A stretch of DNA of 64,000 nucleotides. It comes from Anoplolepis gracilipes (lineage: Eukaryota; Arthropoda; Insecta; Hymenoptera; Formicidae). The notes below the pieces were generated by a model. It saw only the letters and a program-made list of their open reading frames with translations. It did no database searches and was not told the origin of the DNA. Positions 21,693 through 34,979 of the stretch are shown here, one piece after another. The translations under genes were made by a program, and so were the position numbers. Location of the stretch: NCBI RefSeq assembly GCF_047496725.1, contig NC_132980.1, positions 4,764,572 through 4,828,571 of the forward strand, given 5' to 3'. The first letter of the stretch is position 1. Each line of letters opens with the position of its first letter.

Positions 21693-24600
21693 TTATTGTA
21701 AAAACTCTTTGTCCATCTTTTCGCTTTGCCGTAGGTTATATTTTTCCATAGAATCATTTTTTTTAACATGGTGATGTACATGTTCAATACTGTAAAAACC
21801 TCTACGTGCAAAAATTTTGAAACTATATCGGTGATTCTGGCGGAAATATTTTGACAGCAATTGTATAATTGATTTCTTACACACAAATAAGATGAAGATA
21901 CCAATATCTATAATAATTTCCAATATACAGATAATAGTTGTGATGTAAAACGGTGTTAAAGTAGATTTCATACTCAGCCAAAATTCCCACGTTGTTATTA
22001 CAATCCACTCTATGGCTAGTATGACAAACAACATTACAAACATTTTTAGATACAGATTGGCCCTGCAAATAAATATGAGAATTTCTTTTATATATTTTAA
22101 AATTATGGTATAGGTGATTATTAAAATCATGCTTAGGAACATTCTAATGCTTCATGCAGATAAATTATTTAAAAAATCGTAATTACTTTACATTTTTAGA
22201 TATACATAAAACAATATAATAAATACTATTAATTTAGTTATATAAAAAGAAAGGAGACAGAAACAAAAAGTGAAAAAGTTGTATTTTTTTGGAAAAATAT
22301 ATCAATGAAAGTAATTTTCATGCTAAGAATATTAATAATAGACATAAATATTCAGGTTGAATTTATTCTTATCACATTTTTTCTAAAATAAGAGATACTA
22401 TTGAGAAAATGTGCGCGCAATTAAACAGCGGTAATATGTTTCTACAAAAAATCTCATAAATGTGAAAGCACATTGTCGCAAAGTAGACAAATTTAAAAAT
22501 GTTCAACCTTCTCTTCTATCAATAAATATTGAAGATGATCAAAAACGATTAATTTTGCAATGCCGTTCACGAATGAATACTACTACTTATATTTTATTAA
22601 TAAAATAAAAACAATATCTCCATATAGATATTTATGCACAAACCATTTCTTGTTTTCATTATAACATCGACTCTCTGAATCTTTAAGACGACGAGCTGTG
22701 TCTTTCTCATAGCGCATGATAGTCAATGCTGTATGAATGGATAAGGAAGTGCTAATAACAGTACAAATAATTTTCGGCCCGTAATTGTACAACTGATCCG
22801 GCGCACCAACTAAAATAAAAGTAAAGCATTTTAAAATATGTCACATATTGCAAGTATATATAAAATATGCTTTCATTTTTAATATAAAGTTGAAAGATAA
22901 GTTAATCATAATTAAATGTATTGTTAGTAGAATTATGTGAACACTAATTTACACTTACAACTAAGCCAACATGTAGAGGCCTCAAATTTCGGTCGAATCA
23001 TGTTTTTCGGCACGCTGGGAACGAAATCCATGATGATACATATAATAGTGAGAATGAAAGGAATTCCCCAAACAATGATGGAATATAGAAGCTTTTTCCT
23101 GTTTTGTTGTTCCGGTTTTTTTGTTAACGAGCGAAAATTTCTGCAATGAGCGGTTTACAATTTAGATTTAATCAGTAGTAAATGAAAAATTTGGATGCAA
23201 ATGTACATTTAAAAAAATGATTTTGATTAAAATCTATTTTTTTCATTGACCTTGATCTTGACATATATTGTCAAAGTTATGATAGTAACTGGAATAACGT
23301 ACAAACGTTTTTAGCCATTGCTCGTGACTTATTAAAAAATATTAATAATTAAAAACATCGATGCCATTATCTAAATTTGTTTGCATAAAGTTTATTAGTT
23401 ATATACGTAAGTTGTATTGCGTATTTAAATGAACATAATTGAAGATGAGGCTTCATTCTTCCCTTTGCACCCCTGAAGAAAATTGACCAAATTTAATCCA
23501 TTTTTTAGAGGTAAAGAATTGAAAATTCAACTTCCTCAGAATGAATTGGATTACGTTAATTTTTCCGAAATGAGAATACAAAGGAATGGACGCAATGCCT
23601 CTCCCACCTTTGCGTTTGATTTTTTACACGTAAATAAATAAATGTATTAAAATTCGCTTTTATTTAATGTATATAATGTCAAAAAATCATGTTCTGTTTT
23701 CTATTAAACTTTTTTTATTAATAATTTTTTAATAAACAACGACCTAGAAACTTTCGAGCTCGTTATTCAGTATCATAATCATGATAAAACTTATCGAAGT
23801 CAATGTCACTAAAAAGAGTCTCCAATATTCAAATCCATATCACATTTATGCACTTTTTTAAACGAAAAAATACTTATTTATAATATCAATTAACACACAC
23901 ACACACACGGCACAATAAAATTTTTTTTGTAATACAATGCAAAATAATATAAAAGTATGTTTTAGCTGTAATAAATATCTAAAAAAATTAACCTTTTTAA
24001 AAAAAAAGTAAAAGAAGGTGCTAAGTCTGGTGTAAAAAACTGCGCGTTAACTATAAAAACCTATCTCCAAAATCGTGTTATTTTACCATAAGAATAAATC
24101 TTACAAAAATTAATAATATCAAAAATTTATAATGTGAAAATAAAAACTAATTAAAATATTTTAACCGAAAAAGTTGTTTTAATTTTCGAAAGTTTCTAGA
24201 TGTTCATTAAAAAATTATTAATAAAAAAAAATTTAATAGAAAATAGAACATGATTTCTTGACATTATATACATTATGATCTATAAAAATTACAATATCAA
24301 AATAAAAAGTTATAAAAATTAAAAATTAATACAAATAAAAGAAATATAATTAAAAAACTTAGCGCTGCTAAGCTAAACAATATGCTAATGAAATTACAGA
24401 GCTAAGTTTTTTAATTATATTTTTTTTATTTGTATTAATTTTTATATAATTTTTTATTTTAATATTGTAATTGTTGTAGAATACAATGTAACAAATTAAA
24501 ATAACTGTTTTGGTTAAAATATTTTAATAAGTTTTTATTTTCACTTAGCATAAATTTTTGATATTATTAATTTTTGTAAGATATATTCTTATAAAATAAT

Positions 24601-26576
24601 ACGATTTTGGAGATAGGATTTTACAGTTTTTACATTAACCTAACCCTAATCTAATGCGTAGTTTTTTACGCGGGACTTAGCACCTTTTTTACTTTTTTTT
24701 AAAAAGGTAATTTTTTTAGAGATATCATTATTTTTTGTACTATGTTAAATAAGCAAACTACGCAAAGCTATTTTCATTTTAAAATTACAAATTAAAATAT
24801 TCTATGTTATGATAATGATAAACAAATATGTATGTGTGTATGTGTACAATTTAAATAAACCCAAGCTATCGATTAATTCTACTAATTAAGAACTCAATCC
24901 ATTAAGCGGTTATATAAGAACTGAAAATATCGAATACTCTCAACTGGCCGGTTAGCGTTATAAGACACGGAGCGCATCTTTGCTTACGTTGGATTTAGCT
25001 AAGGCACTACCGCGTCTCTTGATATTCTCGTAAATTTAATAATTTTCTAAATTTAATAATGAATACGTTTATATATAAAAAATGAATATTTTATTCTACC
25101 GTGTTTGATTGTATAATATGAATCATTATTTTGTATGAAGTTTACTTTATATATTATAAATAATGTATAATATGAAACACATACTTGGTATATTTACCTA
25201 AATGTCAACCACATATCGAAACTCATTGCACTTAACCAGAAGTTACTTGCTAAAGAGCTAAAATATCTGATTAAACCTGCAATCATTGAGAATATTTAAA
25301 ATAAACAACATTTATATATTGAGTGTTTTCTATAAAATAAATGATAATTGGCAAATTACATCTTTATGTATAAAAAAAAAACTTAATTTTTCATTAAGAA
25401 TTTACAAAAATTTATGAAGAATTACAAGATTACACACATCAGTGCAATGTATACATTGCATTAACTGCATTATTATATAATTATATGAGACTATACTATA
25501 CCGCTTGCAATACAGATGGAATACGCCAGATTTTCCCTTCTGATTATTATTACCGACATGTCAATTAAGTAAAATATAAATATTATACTGCTGTATCTAC
25601 GTAACATGAAACCATGTATATTATGTAGCTCTGGTAGTATAGTATAAACCAGGAATAATATTAGCATACATAGCAAAGACACTGTAAGGCCAATCAATTT
25701 CAAAATGTTTGTCCAAACTATTAACGGTTTAAGGACTGTAATGAAATAATTCGCTTCTTTTTGGGCGGCTTTCATTAAAGCCTTTGAGCAGATAACCGCA
25801 GCAACCTCATCTTGACTCCAGAAGGCTAGACAATAAGATGTTGGTTCGACGAATACGTCAAAGTAGGGAAGATATAGAGTGCCATTTTCGAAAAAAATGT
25901 ATTTCCAGTACACAAAACCATCATCATTAATTCTGATACTTATAATTTCTCTATGTTTTCTTGAACACGAATCTTGAACAATTAGTTGAAACATTTCATC
26001 CACTTTTTTATATTCAGTTTGCATATTCGTTTTGTTCCAGAAGTTATATACATCTGAAAAAACATATTCGGGTCCTTCAGTAGTACAATTGCGAAATCTT
26101 TTATCATACCGATCGCCGAGAGGACAACAAAGGTGAATGCAAGTTCTATTGTCGCACGTCTCGTATGGAATCATGTGATTTTCACTGTTATTTTTATTAT
26201 TGGAATGTTTTTTGTTGACCTTTGTAAAGTTTGTTGGAATCTCCCTCGGCACTTGATTACGTTTTTCATGATATTTCACATAAGTCATAGGGAATTTATT
26301 CTGAATCCAATCATTATCTTTGCGACCATTACTTCTGGAATTAATACGGAATACGTCCTGACCATCTTCATAATCCATGGTAAAATTTTTATGCATATTG
26401 TATCGATTGAAAACCGTCTCGTTGCCATTTCTCTCAGTGAAATTCGCATGAAGATCATTTTTCATTATTGTATTATTGTCTTGCTTGTTGTCAATTGTGA
26501 AATTCCTCAGAGACTTTGTAGATGAAGCGAAGAACAAAAGTGCACAACACCAGAATTTAAAACTTTTACCGTACAT
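21693..26576 (-). CDS. mthl: Methuselah-like G-protein coupled receptor, gene B (623 aa, 5 exons)
   Basis: Exons: 25502-26576, 25198-25276, 22959-23140, 22644-22809, 21693-22062; 1872 nt, phases 1, 2, 1, 2. The ATG is at 26574-26576. A signal peptide (FWCCALLFFASSTKS) leads into an N-glycosylation-rich ectodomain with the cysteine cluster CDNRTCIHLCCPLGDRYD. TM3 in exon 2 has a lost aromatic (SNFWLSAMSFDMWLTFR). TM4 contains IIVWGIPFILTIICIIM, loop 2 has TCWLS, TM6 has LYLKMFVMLFVILAIEW. The tail is about 30 residues longer than in A and rich in His and Lys (YSIEHVHHHVKKND). Compared with its tandem sister C, the first half of exon 1 is nearly identical but the part after DRYD is clearly different. 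A fold-back element fills much of intron 2. Expected to be a cell-surface receptor; ligand unknown. Confidence 0.9.
23995..24725. repeat. Fold-back (long palindromic) element in intron 2 of gene B
   Basis: Imperfect inverted arms of about 330 bp centred near 24375 (cttagcgctgctaag at the centre). The outer ends read acctttttaaaaaaaaagta on the left and its complement on the right. The left arm has an extra inserted segment (about 24190-24300) that is itself the inverse of 23680-23770. The same element is at 32580-33250 in gene C. Confidence 0.75.
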
Positions 26577-26869
26577 CGTTAGTAATTTGTAAAATTAATT
26601 TGGTTTCTTGATAGTAACTTTTTAATATAATATCTATTGGCTGCAATAATGAATTGCGGAAATGAGAATATGTATGTTGTTTGTCTGTGATGATTTGATT
26701 GCGACAACAATGCTGTTTTCTCGAGAGACAACGAAATCAATGCTAACAAATGTACGACGAGAAGTACTGGAGAAAAACACACAATCGCGCAATGAACAGG
26801 AAGAGACTGCCATGGTCGACCAATTGTCGATGAGGATAAAAAAGCAATCTATCTAATAAGTCATGTAAT

Positions 26870-28985
26870 AGGATGCATAAAAATTTTTATCAATAAACCT
26901 CAACAGATAGTAAGCGAATCAATTTAGCGATATCGTAAAAGATGTTTAAAATGTTAATGTTTCAATTAAGGTTTACAAATATTAAATTTTGGAGACCATT
27001 ATTTAAAATCTTCATGGAGCAAGACATGGGTTAAATAATAAAGATTTTTTTTTTACTTATATTAAAGATACGATCAAACAATTTATTTCTAAGATTTATC
27101 AATAAATCTAGAATTTATTTATTACTAAAAACAATTAAAATCAAATACAAATGTAAAAAAATTTACTTTTTTTGTATATTACATTGATAAATTGTCTGTT
27201 AAGATAGATTGACAATAAAATATTATGTAAAAAACTGGTTTCTAATAATTTACATCACACGTCAAAGAAGCCACATTACAAGTTATTTTTAAAAAATCTT
27301 CATCAAGGATATATATTCAAATGTCTATATTCTTTACTTAGAATCTTAGTTTACTTGTACGAAAAATGCAAATATAATTTCAAGATATAAATATTTGACA
27401 TATAAAATCAAATTAATATATCAATTTTTCTACATTTGTATTTGATTTTAATTATTGTACTTTTCGAAAGAAATTTTTTGATTATAAGTAAATTTATCAC
27501 GTATGTTTTTTATATTATATATTATTTATAATATAAATTAATTTTCATATAAGGTACATAAACGTATGCATTTGCATTATATGTATAACAACATATTTAT
27601 AAAGGTAAAACATAGTATTATAATATTTTTCATTTATAAGAAAAAATATTTTGTCGTGTACGTGTATGTGCGTGCAGGCGCGTGCGCGCGTGTGTGTATG
27701 CTTAAAGGGGACTTGGATTGCCAACACTTCACTTGAAAGTAAAGTAGTGTGTTCTGAAATGTGTACCGTACGATGCTGTTCTGATTGAAATTTTCTATAA
27801 ATATAAATATTTCTTTATGTGAAATAAAGTAATCCTATAATTGTTAAAAAAACAAAATTTTATTTTTAAAGTAAATTTAACTAATGTAAAGAAAAAAACT
27901 TTGAAATATAATAAACTTTTAAAAGTGATTAATTAATTTCGGTACAGAAATATATTTTACGTATTTAACTTGTACTTTCTAGCAATACAAATTTTATAAT
28001 AATTAGTGATCGTAATATTTGTAAATTGTTTAAAATTTTAAAGCTACTTTGATTAACATTTAATTAACTTTTCTAGTAATAAAATATTTAAACTGTTAAT
28101 ATAAATAGAATTATTTAGTTTTTATTATTGTAAAAAATTGGATTACATCAACTAATTTTATTTCGTAAAATTAATTACTGATTTGTATAATCAAAATTTA
28201 ATTAAAAGTAACTTTTGTACTCGTAAAATGAGATCATCAAATTAATATTAAGATTTGTAAACATATAATACATGGAAATACATAAACACACTTTACATAT
28301 TTTGAATATTTATAAAATATTTCAAGTTATACATACATCAATTAATTGCATAATTTTCTCATTTTATTTGTAGATAAACATTTTTAATATAAATATATTG
28401 GTGCTATTATAGTTTCGGAATATTTTAGAACATTACATCGTAATAAAGAAAAGGTATTTTTATTAACAACTAATATTTTTGATATTGATTTTCATATGTA
28501 CATTGTTATAAAAATTTCATGCTCTGTCGCTGTTCTTCCTAAAATAATCATGCTCCGATTTTGCTAAAATTTTGTATAAATAAGCTTTCTTTCAAATAAA
28601 AAAGAAATTTACTAAAAGGATCTTTTGCATTCCAAAAGTCAAACAACTACTGAACATTTATTTTGAGTTTAATTTTTTACAATATTTGCAGAGGAATTTT
28701 GTAGGATTTTAATATAAATAGAATTAAAATTATGTCAATTTCTCTAATATTAAACGCATAGTATCACTAACGTTAAAAAAAAGTATTGTTTTTTGTAGAA
28801 ATGTTTATGGTGCAAAACTGCCAAAATCGCACTTCAAATTAAAATAAAATTTTGTTTAATTGTTTTCAGAATAAGATAAAATGAAAGCAGACGCAAAATG
28901 CATAAAATATACTTATATTTGCATAATGTTACATGTATCAAATTAAATATGCTAAACTGAATGCTTCGAAAAAAATTGGATAAAC
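26870..28985. other. 5' flank of gene B and 3' flank of unit C, no gene seen
   Basis: AT-rich, without ORFs of interest. A Cys/His-poor open stretch at 27545-27727 is low complexity. A GT/GC-rich simple repeat lies at 27655-27702. The sequence repeats at 34980-37054 in the next unit. Confidence 0.6.
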
Positions 28986-28989
28986 GTAA

Positions 28990-29888
28990 CACTTACGGTA
29001 CACAAGTGTAGATTTCGACCCCATTTTTGTTTCTTTTTAATGCTGTACACTAAAAAAAAATGAGTTTAGACTTCGCTCTATCTAGGAAAAATACTCAAGT
29101 GACGCGTTTACAAGAGTCTGCAGGTCATAATTAGTCTGCCGCTAGCTACCGAGTAAAATGTAACATGTTCAAACGTGTATTTTAAAATCGGAATATACCC
29201 CATGTGTACTAACTATATCGAAATATAAGTAGTATATATTTTTTCTTAAGCTTTTTCTAAATGTTTAGAAATTTTTTTAAAGTTTTTAAAGTTTTTCTTA
29301 GAAGTTTAAGAATTTTTTTTTTAAATTTATAAAGAGTTTTTCCAAAAATTTATCGTTTTTTAAATTAAAAATATATACATTTTATAATAAAAAGCAAAAA
29401 TTTTAATTATCTGAAATTACTGTTCATTTGCTTCAAAACATACGCATAACAAAGTAATTTGCAAGAAAGTAACAAAAATACGTCACTTTGATTCTTCTGA
29501 ATAATTCAACTTTTTGCAATGCACGAAGTTATAATAATTTTTTTCATGTAATATGAAACTTTTACTTTAAGATTATATACGATTTTTTCTTGTTACAGTA
29601 CCCTATATAAGATATACAGTATAACTCTTAATGAGAAAAATGATATTTTTTCGACATTATTCCAAATGTTTATTTCTAAGCTTTCTCACATAAAAACTAT
29701 AACTCCCACACCAATGAACTTTTTATGAGCGTACTCGTTAAAGTCTAAACTTTCGATTCATGTATAATTAATGTTAAAAAAATTAATTTTAAGTTACATT
29801 AATTCTAAGTTACAGCAAAGAAACCGATCGGGATCACAAACGACCCCTGTATCGTGTGTTGTGGAATGTACAGTGTGTACCGTAAGTA
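28990..29888. mobile_element. piggyBac-like non-autonomous element (unit C copy)
   Basis: Same element as 20373-21302, duplicated with the unit. The left target base has changed (gtaa instead of TTAA); the right TTAA is intact at 29889-29892. About 30 bp shorter than the B copy through small deletions. Confidence 0.8.
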
Positions 29889-29892
29889 TTAA

Positions 29893-30258
29893 CAGGAGCA
29901 AGTATGTCCCAAACTTATCCCGCACCACTTATATATTAATAACAAATTCTACAGTATTGAAACATATTATTGAATTAGAAGCATTTAAAAATGATTAATC
30001 AAATTGAAAATTCGCATGCTCTAGAAAAATTACATGATGTAACTAAAATAGATGCTATGATGATACTTTATAAGGCGCGCGTAGCTTTAATAACTTCAAT
30101 AATAATTTTAATGATTTTAACAATTTAATTGAACAGCTTTGGACATCATTCAAAGACTACTATAGTCGTGAAGTTTGAATATTAATATTTTTGTTTTCAA
30201 ATAACTTCATAAATCAGTTACTATCAGGTGATGTGATAGGTTTGGGATATTCTATATA
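29893..30258. repeat. MITE-like repeat downstream of gene C
   Basis: Third copy of the 9391-9740 repeat, almost identical to the unit B copy. Confidence 0.55.
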
Positions 30259-30275
30259 CATATATAAAATTGATT

Positions 30276-33200
30276 TTATTGTAAAAACTCTTTGTTCATC
30301 TTTTCGCTTTGCCGTAGGTTATATTTTTCTATAGAATCATTTTTTTTAACATGGTGATGTACATGTTCAATACTGTAAAAACCTCTACGTGTGAAAATTT
30401 TGAAACTATATCGGTGATTCTGGCGGAAATACTTTGATAGCAATTGTATAATTGATTTCTTACACACAAATAAGATAAAGATACCAATATCTATAGTGGT
30501 TTTACATATACAGATAATAGTTGTGATGTAAAACGATGTTAAACTAGATTTCATAATCAGCCAAAATTCCCACGTTGTTATTACAATCCAATCTATGGCT
30601 AGTATGACAAACAACATTATAAACAGTTTTAGATATAGATTGGCCCTGCAAATAAATATTAGAATTCTTTTTATATATTTTAAAATTATGGTATAGGTGA
30701 TTATTAAAATCATGCTTAGGAATATTCTAATGCTTCATGCAGATAAATTATTTAAAAAATCGTAATTACTTTACATTTTTAGAGATATACATAAAATAAT
30801 ATAATAAATACTATTAATTTAGTTATATAAAAGAAAGGAGACAGAAACAAAAAGTGGAAAAGTTGTATTTTTTTGGAAAAAAATATCAATGAAAGTAATT
30901 TTCATGCTAAGAATATTAATAATAGATATAAATATTCAGGTTGAATTTATTCTTATCAAATTTTTTTTTAAATAACAGATACTATTGAGAAAATGTGCGC
31001 GCAATTAAACAGCGGTAATATGTTTCTACAAAAAATCTCATAAATATGAAAGCACATTGTCGCAAAGTAGACAAATTTAAAAATGTTCAACCTTCTCTTC
31101 TATCAATAAATATCGAAGATGATCAAGAACGATTAATTTTTCAATGCCGTTCACAAATGAATACTGCTACTTATATTTTATTAATAAAATAAAAACAATG
31201 TCTCAATATAGATATTTATGCACAAACCATTTCTTGTTTTCATTATAACATCGACTCTCTGAATCTTTAAGACGACGAGCTGTGTCTTTCTCATAGCGCA
31301 TGATCGTCAATGCTGTATGAATGGATAAAGAAGTGCTAATAACAGTACAAATAATTTTCGGCCCGTAACTGTACAACTGATCCGGCGCACCAACTAAAAT
31401 AAAAATAAAGCATTTCAAAATATGTCACATATTGCAAGTATAACAAAACATGCTTCCATTTTTAATATAATGTTGTGAGATAGGTTAATCATAATTAAAT
31501 GTATTGTTAGTAGAATTATGTTTACACTAATATACACTTACGACGAAGCCAACATGTAGAGGCCTCAAATTTCGGTCGAATCATGTTTTTCGGCACGCTG
31601 GGAACGAAATCCATGATGATACATATAATAGTGAGAATGAAAGGAATTCCCCAAGCAATGATGGAATATAGAAGCTTTTTCTTGTTTTGTTGTTCCGGTT
31701 TTTTTGTTAACGAGCGAAAATTCCTGCAATGAGCGGTTTAAAATTTAGATTTAATCAGTAGTAAATGAAAAATTTGGATGCAAATGTACATTAAAAAAAA
31801 TGAGTTGGATTAAAATCTATTTTATTCATTGACCTTGACCTTGACATATGTTGTCAAGGTTATGACAGTAACTTGAATAACGTACAAACGTTTTTAGCCA
31901 TTGCTCGTGACTTATTAAAAAATATTAATAATTATAAACATCAATGCCATCATCTAAATTTGTTTGCATGAAGGTTATCAGTTATATACGTAAGATGTAT
32001 TGCGTATTTAAGTGAACATAATTGAAGGTGAGGCTTCATCCCTCCCTCTGAACCCCTGAAAAAAATTGACCAAATTTAACCCATTTTTTAGAGGTAAAGA
32101 ATTAAAAATTCAACTTCCTCAGAATGGATTGGATTACGTTAATTTTTCCGAGATGAAAATACAAAGGAATAGACGCAATGCCTTTCCCACTTTTGCGTTT
32201 AATTTTTTACACGTAAATAAATAAATGTATTAGAATTCGCTTTTATTTAATGTATATAATGTCAAAAAAATCATGTTCTATTTTCTATTAAACTTTTTTC
32301 ATTAATAATTTTTTAATAAACAACGACCTAGAAACTTTCAAACTCGTTATTCAGTATTATAATCATGATAAAACTTATCAAAGTCAATGTCACTAAAAAG
32401 AGTCTCCAATATTTAAATCCATATCACATTTATGCACTTTTTTAAACGAAAAAATACTTATTTATAATATCAATCAACATACATGCAAACACACACACAC
32501 ACGACACAATAAAATTTTTTTTGTAGTTCAATGCAAAATAATATAAAAATATGTTTGAGCTGTAATAAATATTTAAAAAAATTACTTTTTTTAAAAAAAA
32601 GTAAAAAACTACGCGTTAACTGTAAAAACCTATTTCCAAAATCGTGTTATTTTACCATAAAAATATATCTTATAAAAATTAATAATATTAAAAATTTATG
32701 CTAAGTGAAAATAAAAACTTATTAAAATATTTTAACCAAAAAAGTTGTTTTAATTTTCGAAAGTTTCTAGGTCGGTGTTCATTAAAAAATTATTAATAAA
32801 AAAAGTTTAATAGAAAATATAACATGATTTCTTGACAATATATACATTATGATCTATAAAAATTACAATATCAAAATAAAAAATTATACAAAAATTAAAA
32901 ATTAATAAAACTAAAAGAAATATAATTAAAAAACTTTGCGCTGCTAAGCTAAATAATATGCTAATGAAATTACAGAGCTAAGTTTTTTAATTATACTTTT
33001 TTTATTTGTATTAATTTTTATATAATTTTTTATTTTAATATTTTAATTGTTGTAGAATACAATGTAACAAATTTAAAACAACTATTTTGGTTAAAATATT
33101 TTAAGAAATTTTTATTTTCTTAGCATAAATTTTTGATATTATTAATTTTTGTAAGATATATTCTTATGATAAAATAACACGATTTTGGGAATTCGTTTTT

Positions 33201-34688
33201 ACAGTTAGTGCGTAGTTTTTTCCTTTTCTTAAAAAGGTTATTTTTTTAGATATTTATATATTATAAATAATGTATAATATGAAACACATACTTGGTATAT
33301 TTACCTAAATGTCAACCACATATCGAAACTCATTGCACTTAACCAGAAGTTACTTGCTAAAGAGATGAAATAGCTGATTAAACCTGCAATCATTGAGAAT
33401 ATTTAAAATAAACAACATTTATATATAGAGTGTTTTCTAAAATAAATGATGATTGGCAAATTACATCTCTATGTATAAAAAAAACTTTAATTTTTCATTA
33501 AGAATTTACAAAAATTTATAAATTACAAGAGTATACACATCAGTCAAATGTATACACTGCATTAACTGCATTATTATATAATTATATGAGACTATACTAT
33601 ACTATACCGCTTGCAATACAGATGGAATAAGCCACATTTTCCCTTCTGATTATCATTAGCGATGTGTTAATTAAGTAATAAATAAATATTATAATGCTGT
33701 ATCTACGTAACATGAAACCATGTATATTATGTAGCTCTGGTAGTATAGTGTAAACCAGGAATAATATCAGCATACATAGCGAAGACACTGTAGCGCAAAT
33801 CAAACTCGAAATGTCTGTCCAAACTATTAACGGTTCAATGACTGTATTGAAATAATTCACTTCTTTTTCGGCAGCTTCTGTTAAAGTCTTCGAGCATATA
33901 ATCGCAACAACCAGATCTTGATTTGAGAAGGCTAGACAATAGGATGTTGATTCGATGAATTGATCAAAGTAGGGAAGATATAGAGTGCCGTTTTCGAAAA
34001 AAATGTATTTGTAGAACACAATACCATCGTCATTAAGTCTGATAACTACAATTTCGCTACGGTTTGGGCACGGATCTTGAACAATCAAGTGAAACATTTC
34101 TTCCACTTTCTTATATTCAGCCTTCATATTCGTTTCGCTCCAGAAGCTATATACATCTGAAAAAACATACCCAGGTTCTTCAGTAGTGCAATTGGAAAGT
34201 AAGTCATAACGATCACCGAAAGGACAACAAAGGTGAATGCAAGTTCTATTGTCGCATGTCTCGTATGGAATCATGTGATTTTCACTGTTATTTTTATTAT
34301 TGGAATGTTTTTTGTTGCCGACCTTTGTAAAGTTCATTGGAATCTCCCTCGGCACTTGATTACGTTTCTCATGATATTTCACATAAGCGATGGGAAATTT
34401 ATTCTGAATCCAATCATTATCTTTGCGACCATTACTTCTGGAATTAATACGGAGTACGTCCTGACCATCTTCGTAATTCATGGTGAAATTTTTGTGCATA
34501 TTGTATTGATTGAAAACCTTGTTGAAAGTCTCGTTGCCATTTCTCTCAGTGAAATTCGCATGAAGATCATTTTTCATTATTGTATTATTGTCTTGCTTGT
34601 TGTCAATTGTGAAATTCCTCAGAGACTTTGTAGATGAAGCGAAGAACAAAAGTGCACAACACCAGAATTTAAAACTTTTACCGTACAT
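30276..34688 (-). CDS. mthl: Methuselah-like G-protein coupled receptor, gene C (625 aa, 5 exons)
   Basis: Exons: 33608-34688, 33305-33383, 31542-31723, 31228-31393, 30276-30645; 1878 nt with consistent phases. The ATG is at 34686-34688. Signal peptide, cysteine cluster (CCPFGDRYDLLSNC) and all seven membrane segments are intact; the tail YSIEHVHHHVKKND matches B. Residues before DRYD are nearly identical to gene B, but the following stretch (NMKAEYKKVEEMFHLIVQDP through EKEVNYFNTVI) matches gene E instead, with an uninterrupted identical run of about 85 bp at 34078-34162 against 48987-49071. This marks a conversion tract. TM3 reads SYFISLASNFWLSAMSFDMW. The role is as for its paralogs: a surface receptor of unknown ligand. 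Confidence 0.9.
32580..33250. repeat. Fold-back element in intron 2 of gene C
   Basis: Copy of 23995-24725, centred near 32945, slightly shorter. It inserted before the B/C duplication. Confidence 0.75.
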
Positions 34689-34979
34689 CGTTAGTAATTT
34701 GTAAAATTAATTTGGTTTCTTGATAGTAACTTTTTAATATAATATCTATTGGCTGCAATAATGAATTGCGGAAATGAGAATACGTATGTTGTTTGTCTGT
34801 GATGATTTGATTGCGACAACAATGCTGTTTTCTCGAGAGACAACGAAATCAATGCTAACAAATGTACGACGAGAAGTACTGGAGAAAAACACACAATCGC
34901 GCAATGAACAGGAAGAGACTGCCATGGTCGACCAATTGTCGATGAGGATAAAAAAGCAATCTATCTAATAAGTCATGTA

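Noticed and set aside
26133..26525. Plus-strand ORF of 130 codons, with counterparts at 34233-34637 (134) and 42740-43138 (132)
   Set aside because: They lie antisense to exon 1 of genes B, C and D and are open only because the sense codons are conserved; gene A and gene E lack a full counterpart and no domain is visible.
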